Below, in pieces: positions 7,353 to 14,239 of a DNA stretch of 44,495 bases. The DNA is from Verrucomicrobiota bacterium (GTDB lineage Bacteria; Chlamydiota; Chlamydiia; Chlamydiales; Rhabdochlamydiaceae), in contig JAFEGV010000013.1 in the NCBI GenBank assembly GCA_018239665.1, positions 1 to 44,495 on the forward strand, given 5' to 3'. The notes under the pieces were generated by a model, which was not told where the DNA came from, searched no databases, and saw nothing but the letters and a program-made list of their open reading frames with translations. Made by a program: the position numbers and the translations under genes. Positions within the stretch are counted from its first letter, which is position 1. Every line of letters begins with the position of its first letter.

Positions 7353-9572
7353 TTACGAAGTGTGCAGCAGTCGTTCGAGAGCTTGCATTGTCAGGTGGAC
7401 AAAGTGCGGGTCTTTGTAGTGGCCGCGGGCCCAATCATGGTCGGTCTCGGGGATTTCAACGTTCGCATTCTTTGCGATGTCCCAGACATAGTATAAGAAC
7501 AGCTCGGTTACCGGATACGCGCTTAATTTATCCAAGAAAGTCCCATCATTTTGCTTTCCTTGATAATACAAGTTCAAGATCTCTTCGCCTTGCAGCTGCT
7601 CTGGTGTTCGCGTTGTTGTTTTCAGCTGTTTGTCGAGCTGTGCCAGTTCGCGGGTGTACAGGTGATTGATGTGGGCCACTTTTTTCCCATCGACATTTTT
7701 CTGGAACGCAGCTTCGATCCGCGCTTCAGCAGGTCCGACGAGACGGGTATGGAAAAGGTGGCGCATCAGGTCGCGTTGGACGGGCTTCGGAAATTGCGCA
7801 AAAAGATCTTCATCGGCTTTAGTGCGCTCGAGCAAGTCGTGGAATGCGATATGGACATACGATCCGGTCGGTTTCGGTTTCTTTGGAACCTCAGGGAAAG
7901 TCAATGTGACTTTGTTTGAGGCTACAGGGTTGATTGCGGATAGCGTCGGCTGCAGAGAAGCTGGCTTATCGGCTACAACAAGACTTGGCTGAGTTGTTGA
8001 AAGTTGCGGATACAAGCTTTCGACCATATCGAAAGGAGGAGCTGAAGGTTTAAATTGCTCAGGCATGGTGATCGGCTGTTGCTGTCCTGTCACATATCCT
8101 TCCAACTGGTCGATCGCAAGCCCTTGGGCTTTTTGTTTTGCATCGACTTGGGACAGCGCGGTAGCTTTACGCGATGCAGCTTGTCTTGCGAGTTCTTCCG
8201 GGCTCGGCTCTTTGGAGAAGAAATTAAACATGCTAAAAAAGCCCTTCGGTTTAGCAGGTTCGCCTATGGCCGTTGACGCATGTTCTATCATTGCGATTTC
8301 ACCAATGGCGCGCTGTTTAATTTGTTCTCTTAGATCTGCAATATTATCTGTTCCGAATACGCTCTGCACAAATGATTGGCGAGGGTCTTGGCCTTCGTAC
8401 AAAATGAAGCTGCTATTATTGGAAGCGAGGAAGTAGAGGTTGTCCAGCATGTAGGATAAGTCGAGAGGCAAAGGCTGGCCTTTTTCATAAGCCTCTTTGC
8501 ATAAAGGAGCATGGTGCTCGATAAGGGACTGGGTCAATGCCTGATGAGCTGCGAATTCAAGGCGCATCAGGATAGCCGGAGAGGAAGCAAACGGCTGCAA
8601 CTGCTCTTTGATCAGAGCGTGGCAGCGTGTAAATTGCTCGGACAACGGTAACGATGCAATGTTTTGTCGAGCGAAGGTTTCAGAAAGGCTTGTAGAGAAA
8701 TGATGACGGATTGTATTTAAGAGCTCTCCCAACTGATCTACAACGCGGGACGGAAGATAATGGCCGCCGCGTGTCGCGAATTGGTTGAGATAAAAAGGGA
8801 TGTTTTCAAGATGGTTGGGGATGACCTTAGTCGATTCGTAGACATCACCCAATTTGTTTGCCTCAAAAACTTCAATATACTTAGCAAGGCTGTCGCGAAT
8901 TCCAAGTTCGAGCATCACCTTGTTTTCTGATATCAAAGTAGGCAATAGCTCAATTTCGTTGATTGCTTTTTCGCAGAAGGCAAGGCGGTTCATGAACCCT
9001 TCCGGCGTGGCATCTTTTGGAAACTTGGCCGTGACTTCGCTCATGACTTTGGTGATGATCGCATGGACAGGGTTTGACTCGTCATTTTGCCAAGGGTGGT
9101 ACTCATCATAATCCATTACCTTCAGCTGATCGATCTGTGTTAAGAGTTGAGAGGACAATACGGGAACGGCGGCCATATAGTCGGGAGAGACGACAGGAGG
9201 AAGTTGGCACAACTGCTCGCGGTTTCTAAATTCCCAAGAGCTGTGTATGTGCGCAATTTTCGGGTAAGTGACCGGGTACAGCGAACCTGTTCCATTGCAG
9301 GTTGAAGGAACGTGTTGGGGGGTGTCGAGCTGAGAGGCCAGTGTTAAAGGATAGACTGAACCGACAATTGAGCTGAAGCTTGGCGGAGGATCAAGATGGA
9401 CTGCGGAAGGGTTGTAATCAGGGGTGATCGATGGAGGCCATGTGGGTAAGTCGGGTTGTGCCAAAAGGGCGCTTAAGCCTGGATATTGTGGATAAAGAGG
9501 TTCTCCCTGGACCGTTCCAAGAGGCAATCCTGTTTGGCTTTGGCCATGGGTGGGATCAAAAAAAGTTGCCAT
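7353..9572 (-). CDS. Effector-like hypothetical protein with PSAP and LYPxL motifs
   Basis: 739 residues from the ATG at 9572, chosen because AAGGAGA lies seven bases upstream. An upstream in-frame ATG at 9626 has no such site. I recognise no enzyme domain. The first 130 residues are Pro-rich and disordered-looking, with repeated short motifs: LYPQYPGL (26-33), VYPLTL (73-78), SLYPVT (97-102). Residues about 150-440 are helical. A second Pro-rich linker contains PSAPP (509-513) and LYPQL (520-524), which resemble viral late domains that bind Tsg101 and ALIX. The C-terminal 180 residues are helical again. There is no Sec signal or membrane segment. An AT-rich upstream spacer is shared in style with the other unknown large genes. 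A type III secreted effector is a reasonable inference, not shown. Confidence 0.6.
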   Translation of the reverse strand: MATFFDPTHGQSQTGLPLGTVQGEPLYPQYPGLSALLAQPDLPTWPPSITPDYNPSAVHLDPPPSFSSIVGSVYPLTLASQLDTPQHVPSTCNGTGSLYPVTYPKIAHIHSSWEFRNREQLCQLPPVVSPDYMAAVPVLSSQLLTQIDQLKVMDYDEYHPWQNDESNPVHAIITKVMSEVTAKFPKDATPEGFMNRLAFCEKAINEIELLPTLISENKVMLELGIRDSLAKYIEVFEANKLGDVYESTKVIPNHLENIPFYLNQFATRGGHYLPSRVVDQLGELLNTIRHHFSTSLSETFARQNIASLPLSEQFTRCHALIKEQLQPFASSPAILMRLEFAAHQALTQSLIEHHAPLCKEAYEKGQPLPLDLSYMLDNLYFLASNNSSFILYEGQDPRQSFVQSVFGTDNIADLREQIKQRAIGEIAMIEHASTAIGEPAKPKGFFSMFNFFSKEPSPEELARQAASRKATALSQVDAKQKAQGLAIDQLEGYVTGQQQPITMPEQFKPSAPPFDMVESLYPQLSTTQPSLVVADKPASLQPTLSAINPVASNKVTLTFPEVPKKPKPTGSYVHIAFHDLLERTKADEDLFAQFPKPVQRDLMRHLFHTRLVGPAEARIEAAFQKNVDGKKVAHINHLYTRELAQLDKQLKTTTRTPEQLQGEEILNLYYQGKQNDGTFLDKLSAYPVTELFLYYVWDIAKNANVEIPETDHDWARGHYKDPHFVHLTMQALERLLHTS

Positions 9573-9906
9573 GGTTAATCTCCTTTTATTCTCTTTTATT
9601 TGTTTTATTATTTCATCGTGTCGCATTAATTATACTTAATTATCGCAACTCATTTCAACTAAAATAAACTCTTAAGATATTGGAAATTAGCGTTTTGTAT
9701 ACTTTGTTTTTTATTACGTATGTAATAAAAATGTAACTCTAAGTTATTGTAAATTTGATTAAGAACGATTCATTTTTTGTAATGTATGATTTAATCTGGT
9801 TGAGGTATCATTTATTATGTGAGTAAGTGTTGAAATTAATAGTTGAATTAAGTAAAATAAATATATAAGAAAATAGAATAAATCCCTTATAGGGGAGGAT
9901 AATAAA
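9573..9906. other. AT-rich divergent intergenic region
   Basis: About 330 bases between the divergent 739-aa gene and the 67-aa gene, strongly AT-rich. It must hold promoters for both. TATAAT-like hexamers are common by composition, so I do not choose one. The ribosome site of the plus-strand gene (GGGGAGG) is at its right edge. Confidence 0.4.
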
Positions 9907-10110
9907 ATGGATAATAATCAGAATCAATTGCTGTCAAAAATTGCCAGTTTGGAGACAAAAAACGATCTTCTCGAAGCAGAGCTGATGTATCTTAATGAGA
10001 TGCTGGTCCGATGCGGGTTTCCTGAGGGGATTAAGACCCTTAAAGAGACTGTTGAGGAACTGCTCGCCGAAGATCCTTCCGTGTCCCACGAACGGCCTGA
10101 ATTGATCTAA
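9907..10110 (+). CDS. Small conserved-looking coiled-coil protein
   Basis: 67 residues. The N-terminal half is a heptad-type coiled coil (QLLSKIASLETKNDLLEAEL, then MYLNEMLVRCGF), followed by a second amphipathic helix (IKTLKETVEELLAE). The strong ribosome site GGGGAGG lies about nine bases upstream of the ATG, and a textbook terminator follows 26 bases after the stop, so this is a self-contained transcription unit. No catalytic motif is visible. Small proteins of this type in chlamydiae are mostly uncharacterised, and I cannot assign a role. Confidence 0.7.
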   Translation: MDNNQNQLLSKIASLETKNDLLEAELMYLNEMLVRCGFPEGIKTLKETVEELLAEDPSVSHERPELI

Positions 10111-10136
10111 TATAGAACTTGATTCTCTGTCTTTTA

Positions 10137-10164
10137 AAGGGGCGGGTTGCAAAACCCGCCCCTT
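10137..10164 (+). terminator. Rho-independent terminator of the 67-aa gene
   Basis: A perfect 12-bp GC-rich stem (AAGGGGCGGGTT with its complement) around the loop GCAA, followed by GCTTTTT at 10165-10171. It lies directly downstream of the small coiled-coil gene. The stem's TTGCAAAA also lines up with an inverted TTTTGCAA at 10375-10382, so it may double as the outer arm of the following palindromic element. Confidence 0.85.
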
Positions 10165-10182
10165 GCTTTTTCCAGGGCCGAC

Positions 10183-10353
10183 ATACCGCGCTCCGTCGGG
10201 TTTTGTTAATTTGGACTCGCTGCGACTTTGTCAAATCGATCCTCATCCTCACCCTGCCCACTTGGGGCAGGGCTTCGTCTGTCGGAACGCTTCGCTTCGA
10301 TTTTACTTTGTCTCGCTGAGTCGAAATTCACAAAACCTTCCTGTGCGCGGTAT
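10183..10353. repeat. Palindromic element of about 171 bp upstream of ferredoxin
   Basis: The left arm (from ATACCGCG at 10183) and the right arm (ending CGCGGTAT at 10353) are imperfect inverted repeats of nearly 60 bases each (GGTTTTGTTAATTTGGACTCG against GGTTTTGTGAATTTCGACTC after complementing, for example). The apex is a GC-rich hairpin, CCTGCCCACTTGGGGCAGGG, flanked by CCTCA on the left and CTTCG on the right. An outer pair TTGCAAAA / TTTTGCAA may extend it to about 10144-10385. Translated frames through it are artefacts of the palindrome. The gap from 10111 to 10451 is filled by this and the terminator. Confidence 0.75.
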
Positions 10354-10451
10354 AGCAAAATTCGAGCGCCGGGATTTTGCAATCGGCTCTTTACTTTTCT
10401 CGATGCGTATGTTAAATTCTCTACTAAAATTCTTTAATGTCAGGTTGTAGA

Positions 10452-10715
10452 ATGGCAAAATTAGTCTTTGAAAATACGAGCGAAGAAAAAGAAGTGGACG
10501 ACAACTCACCGATTCAAGAAGTTTGTGAAGAGGCCGGCGTCCCGTTTGCATGCACGGAAGGGGTATGCGGAACATGTGTGATCGAGGTAGTCGAAGGAAT
10601 GGAAAACCTCTCCGAGTTCACGCAAGAGGAAAAAGATTTTTTAGGCGAGCAGGACCTCGAAAGGCTAGCTTGCCAGTGCCGCATTAAAGGCGGTTGCGTA
10701 AAAATTAAGTTTTAA
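10452..10715 (+). CDS. [2Fe-2S] ferredoxin, adrenodoxin type
   Basis: 87 residues from the ATG at 10452 (an in-frame ATG five codons earlier is possible; neither has a strong ribosome site). The cluster ligands follow the plant/adrenodoxin pattern: C34-x4-C39-x2-C42 in ACTEGVCGTC, with the fourth Cys in LACQC (C74). The protein is acidic, as usual for electron-transfer ferredoxins. It would shuttle electrons in the cytoplasm, possibly for Fe-S assembly, which fits the A-type carrier gene 17 bases downstream. Chlamydia trachomatis has a similar ferredoxin (CT059) close to sucA/sucB, so the neighbourhood is conserved. Confidence 0.92.
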   Translation: MAKLVFENTSEEKEVDDNSPIQEVCEEAGVPFACTEGVCGTCVIEVVEGMENLSEFTQEEKDFLGEQDLERLACQCRIKGGCVKIKF

Positions 10716-10732
10716 ATTTATAAGGACCACTC

Positions 10733-11308
10733 ATGACCAACACCCAATCTCCAGCTCAAATCACGCGGGATATGACGATTGAAGATATTTTTTCTCATTT
10801 CCCTCAAAAGAGCCAAAAATTAGCCCAGGAAATGACCAACAGAGGGCTGCATTGCGTAGGCTGCGGCGCTGCAACATGGGAAACCCTGGAAACCGGCATG
10901 CTCAGCCATGGCTTCGCAGAAGAAGAGATCGACGATCTCGTCAAAAGGCTCAATGAGATTTTGGCTGAAAAAATTGATTTGAACACGATTTCAATGACAA
11001 AGAAAGCAGCTCAAAAATTCATTGAGATCTTAAAAGAGGAAGGGAAAGAAGGCTGGGGCCTCCGTTTTGGCGACAAAGCTGGCGGATGCAGCGGTTTTGA
11101 ATACGTCCTCGATTATTCAGAAAAACCACGCGCAGACGACCGAGTGTTCCCTGCCCATGGCATCGATATCCACGTTAATGAGAAAGCAGTCAGCCGCCTC
11201 ATGGGCTGCGAGATCGATTACATCGACGGGCTCAACGGTTCAGGCTTCAAGATCTCCAACCCCAACGCCAAAGGCTCTTGCGGCTGCGGCAAATCCCAAA
11301 GCTACTAA
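10733..11308 (+). CDS. DUF1858-IscA/HesB fusion, Fe-S cluster carrier
   Basis: 191 residues with two domains. Residues 12-75 match DUF1858 (ScdA N-terminal-like): TIEDIFSHFPQKSQKLAQEM followed by the CVGC motif (C41, C44). Residues 85-187 are an A-type carrier (IscA/SufA/ErpA) with the three ligand cysteines C119 (GGCSGFEY), C183 and C185 (GSCGCGK). A-type carriers receive and hand over Fe-S clusters to apoproteins. The extra N-terminal Cys pair could supply redox or cluster contacts. It lies 17 bases after ferredoxin, so the two probably form a Fe-S maturation operon, ended by a strong terminator. The family calls are clear; the benefit of the fusion is unknown. Confidence 0.88.
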   Translation: MTNTQSPAQITRDMTIEDIFSHFPQKSQKLAQEMTNRGLHCVGCGAATWETLETGMLSHGFAEEEIDDLVKRLNEILAEKIDLNTISMTKKAAQKFIEILKEEGKEGWGLRFGDKAGGCSGFEYVLDYSEKPRADDRVFPAHGIDIHVNEKAVSRLMGCEIDYIDGLNGSGFKISNPNAKGSCGCGKSQSY

Positions 11309-11332
11309 TCGATAAGATCTCAAATGCATCAA

Positions 11333-11365
11333 GAACGCAGAAGCGGTGATACCGCTTCTGCGTTC
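11333..11365 (+). terminator. Rho-independent terminator of the ferredoxin / Fe-S carrier operon
   Basis: A perfect 15-bp stem (GAACGCAGAAGCGGT and its complement) with the three-base loop GAT, followed by CTATTTTT. It sits 24 bases after the fusion gene's stop. Confidence 0.9.
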
Positions 11366-11378
11366 CTATTTTTAGGGG

Positions 11379-11462
11379 AATGAATTTTAAGTAAGACTTT
11401 CATTGGTGCTAGAAAGGACATGTCTTTAGCAGCACCAATAAAGTTCTTACTTAAAATTCATT
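11379..11462. repeat. 84-bp hairpin element with GACATGTC at its apex
   Basis: Arms of about 32 bases (AATGAATTTTAAGTAAGA then TTGGTGCT) pair with few mismatches around a loop containing the self-complementary octamer GACATGTC (11417-11424). It lies between two convergent transcription units and could stop the lpd transcript. Its arms and octamer resemble the outer ends of the large inverted repeat at about 30165-30785 (shared GACATGTCTTTAG and AAGTAA), as if this were the same site without the 540-bp interior. Confidence 0.75.
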
Positions 11463-11485
11463 TATTTTGAATTCACAGATGTTGA

Positions 11486-12886
11486 TTATTTGTGGATGGC
11501 GCGTTTGTGGACGGCAAGGGCCGCTTCTTTGATGGCCTCGGAGAGGGTCGGGTGGGCGTGCGGCAGGTTGGCGATGTCGAGGACTTTTGCTTTTTGGCTG
11601 ATGGCAAGTCCAGCCTCTGCGATCAGCTCTGAGGCATGGGCGCCGATGATGTGGACTCCGAGGATCCTGTCTGTGACGGGATCTGCGACGATTTTGACAA
11701 ATCCCTCTTCTTCGCCTGTGCAGCGCGCGCGGGAATTTGCTTTAAATGGGAATGTTCCTGAGATCGGATTGAACCCATAGCTTTTCGCTTCTTCTTCCGT
11801 CATGCCGACGGCTGCCACTTCAGGGTGTGTATAGACGACGCTGGGAATGGCTGCATAATCGACTAGCGGATGGTGGCCTGCGATGATCTCTGCGACGGCG
11901 GCACCCTCTTCCGATGCTTTATGAGCAAGCATCGGCCCATCGACGATATCGCCGATTGCAAAGATGTGAGGGATAGAGGTGCGGAACTGTCCATTGATCG
12001 GAATGAACCCTTTGGGATTTGGAGCGATCCCGATGTTCTCGAGTCCAAGGCCTGACGTGATCGGCCTTCTGCCGATCGATACCAGGACGACGTCGGAGGA
12101 CATCGCTTGAGTGCTTTGGTCGGGCATCTGGACATTGAGGGTGATCTGCTTATCGGAGATTTCAGCAGAAGCGACCTTGGAACTTAAAAAGAACTGCATC
12201 CCTTGCTTGGTCAAACACTGCTGCAGCTCTTTGGAGAGGCTGATGTCGAGCGTCGGACAGATCCGATCGAGAAATTCGACGAAGATCACTTCCGAGCCCA
12301 AACGGCTGTAGACCGAACCGAGCTCGACGCCAATGATCCCTGCGCCGACAACGAGCATTTTTTTCGGGATGTTCTCAAGGGCTAGGGCCCCTGTCGAGGA
12401 GAGGATCCGCCGTTCATCGAATGGGAGGAAGGGGAGTCCGATCGGCTCAGAGCCTGTTGCCAAGATTATGTGGCGGGCGTTCAGCTCCACTTTGGACGGG
12501 CCGCTTTGGACGGTGACGATGTTAGGCGATGTCAATTGGGCAGTTCCTGCGTAGCGGGTCACTTTGTTCTTTTTAAAGAGGCCGGCGATCCCTTCGTTGA
12601 ACCCTGCAACGACTTTTTGCTTGCGCCCCATCATCTGTTTGAAGTTCAGTCCGACATCGGAAATTTCAAGGCCATGGCTTTTTCCCTCATGGCGCAATTT
12701 CCAGTAGAGCTCCGATGATTGCAGAAGGGCTTTTGATGGGATGCATCCGACATTGAGGCATGTTCCGCCAAGCTCGAGCCTCTTTTCGACGCAGGCGGTC
12801 TTGAGGCCGAGTTGCGCAGCGCGGATGGCTGCGACATAGCCTCCGGGCCCGGCGCCGATGATGACGACATCAAAATCTTCTGCCAT
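11486..12886 (-). CDS. lpdA: Dihydrolipoamide dehydrogenase (E3)
   Basis: 466 residues, standard E3 length. Features in order: FAD-binding GAGPGG (11-16), redox disulfide C43/C48 in GGTCLNVGCIPSKALL, a second Rossmann motif in VVGAGIIGVELGSVYSRLG, the second FAD-contact motif around HIFAIGDIVDGPMLAHKA, and the catalytic His-Glu pair at the C-terminus (H445, E450 in HAHPTLSEA). It reoxidises dihydrolipoyl groups on E2 with NAD+. It is the last gene of sucA-sucB-lpd, but 201 bases separate it from sucB and these are filled by a palindromic element. Its own ribosome site (GGGAG, six bases before the ATG) lies just outside that element. It may also serve pyruvate dehydrogenase. Confidence 0.96.
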   Translation of the reverse strand: MAEDFDVVIIGAGPGGYVAAIRAAQLGLKTACVEKRLELGGTCLNVGCIPSKALLQSSELYWKLRHEGKSHGLEISDVGLNFKQMMGRKQKVVAGFNEGIAGLFKKNKVTRYAGTAQLTSPNIVTVQSGPSKVELNARHIILATGSEPIGLPFLPFDERRILSSTGALALENIPKKMLVVGAGIIGVELGSVYSRLGSEVIFVEFLDRICPTLDISLSKELQQCLTKQGMQFFLSSKVASAEISDKQITLNVQMPDQSTQAMSSDVVLVSIGRRPITSGLGLENIGIAPNPKGFIPINGQFRTSIPHIFAIGDIVDGPMLAHKASEEGAAVAEIIAGHHPLVDYAAIPSVVYTHPEVAAVGMTEEEAKSYGFNPISGTFPFKANSRARCTGEEEGFVKIVADPVTDRILGVHIIGAHASELIAEAGLAISQKAKVLDIANLPHAHPTLSEAIKEAALAVHKRAIHK

Positions 12887-12905
12887 ATCAAACTCCCAAA
12901 GTTAA

Positions 12906-13089
12906 AGAGGGAATTGCAAAACTCATTTGCTCGATAAAATCGCCCTTTTGAGGCTTTTTGCGCCTGTTCTTCTCACCCGACCCACTAGGGGTCGGCTTCG
13001 ACAAACAGCCCGTGGCAGCTACGCTGCTTCTCGCAAACAGCTTCAAAATCATCAATTTTCTCAAGCAAAGCATTTTTGCAACTCCCTCT
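12906..13089. repeat. 184-bp palindromic element, copy 1 (between sucB and lpdA)
   Basis: Terminal inverted repeats AGAGGGAATTGCAAAA (12906-12921) and its counterpart ending at 13089 (TTTTGCAACTCCCTCT). The arms remain roughly complementary toward a central hairpin CCGACCCACTAGGGGTCGG. AA flanks both ends (12904-12905 and 13090-13091). The two outermost bases supply the AG of the sucB TAG stop. A homologous 184-bp copy is at 16964-17147 and a diverged one at 42353-42521. It begins 19 bases upstream of the lpdA start codon. Confidence 0.88.
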
Positions 13090-14239
13090 AAAGATCGAGC
13101 AGCAAGCGCGCCGGATCTTCGAGCATCTGTTTTAAGTTCACCAAAAAGAGGACAGCTTGTTTTCCGTCGACGATCCTATGGTCGTAGCTCAATGCCACAT
13201 ACATCATCGGCCGGATCACGATCTGGTCATCGACGACGACGGGGCGTTTGACGATCGAGTGCATCCCAAGGATCGCGCTCTGCGGAGGATTGAGGATCGG
13301 TGTGGAGAGGAGCGACCCGAACACTCCGCCATTGGTGATGGTGAAGCTGCCGCCGCGCAAATCATCGACGGAGATCGTTCCTTCGCGCGCTTTCTTTGCG
13401 TACTTTTCAAGGGCGGCTTCAATGCCGCTGAAGGAAAGAGCATCGCAATCGCGCACGACAGGGACCATTAAGCCCCGCTCTGTCGAAACGGCAACGCCGA
13501 TATCGTAGTTGAGGTATTGGATGATCTCATCCCCGTCGATCGCTGCGTTGATCTCAGGGATCGCTTTGAGGGCTGCGACGCATCCTTTGACGAAGAAGGA
13601 CATGAACCCGAGCTTGACGCCGTGCTTTTTAATGAACGTGTCCTTTTCCCGGTTGCGGATCTCCATGACGGTCGACATGTCGATTTCGTTGAAGGTCGTG
13701 AGCATCGCCGTCTGATTTTTGGCTTCGACAAGACGCTGCGCGATCACTTTGCGAAGTCCCGTCATCTTTTTGCGAGTTGAAGTTCCTTCGGCGGCTTGAG
13801 GTTTTGCAGCAGGGGCTTGAGCCGCTGCCTTTGGAGCTTCCTTGGGCCCTTCTTTTGCCTCTTTGGCAAAATCGGGCATCATTTTGCGCGCGCTTTCCTG
13901 GGCGGGCTGCGGCATGGCCTGAGGCGCTGCTGCGACGGGCGCTGGCGCTGCAGGAGTAGGAGATGGCGGCGTAGGAGCTGCAGGTGAGGAAGCGGGGGCT
14001 TGCACCGATGTGTCGACGAAGCCGATCACTTGTCCGATCGTCACTCGATCTTCAGCTTTTACCGTAAGGGTGAGCTGCCCTCCTTGCGGGGCATAGAGGA
14101 CCTGGTTCACTTTGTCGGTTTCCAGTTCGATGATCTCTTCATCGGTCTTGACGAGCGAGCCGGTTGGCTTGATGATGTTGCTGACGATCGCTTCTGATAC
14201 GGATTCTCCCATCGACGGGATTTTGATTTCTATTTTCAT
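13088..14239 (-). CDS. sucB: Dihydrolipoyllysine succinyltransferase (E2 of 2-oxoglutarate dehydrogenase)
   Basis: 383 residues. An N-terminal lipoyl domain carries the lipoyl lysine K43 in [10 protein letters not shown]. An Ala/Pro-rich linker runs from about 78 to 155, and the catalytic acyltransferase domain ends with the active-site SYDHRIVDG (H354, D358). In the linker I find only a short ARKMM segment where a peripheral subunit-binding domain would be expected. The G-TG-GR-T-DV signature of that domain is absent, so E1/E3 attachment may differ. The enzyme forms the 24-mer core and transfers the succinyl group to CoA. Its start overlaps the sucA stop by four bases (ATGA). The stop codon TAG overlaps the end of a palindromic element. 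SucB is favoured over PDH E2 because it sits with sucA. Confidence 0.94.
   Translation of the reverse strand: MKIEIKIPSMGESVSEAIVSNIIKPTGSLVKTDEEIIELETDKVNQVLYAPQGGQLTLTVKAEDRVTIGQVIGFVDTSVQAPASSPAAPTPPSPTPAAPAPVAAAPQAMPQPAQESARKMMPDFAKEAKEGPKEAPKAAAQAPAAKPQAAEGTSTRKKMTGLRKVIAQRLVEAKNQTAMLTTFNEIDMSTVMEIRNREKDTFIKKHGVKLGFMSFFVKGCVAALKAIPEINAAIDGDEIIQYLNYDIGVAVSTERGLMVPVVRDCDALSFSGIEAALEKYAKKAREGTISVDDLRGGSFTITNGGVFGSLLSTPILNPPQSAILGMHSIVKRPVVVDDQIVIRPMMYVALSYDHRIVDGKQAVLFLVNLKQMLEDPARLLLDL

Noticed and set aside
10119..10450. Frames of 66-95 residues upstream of ferredoxin
   Set aside because: They run through the terminator and the palindromic element, and their products are unlike proteins.
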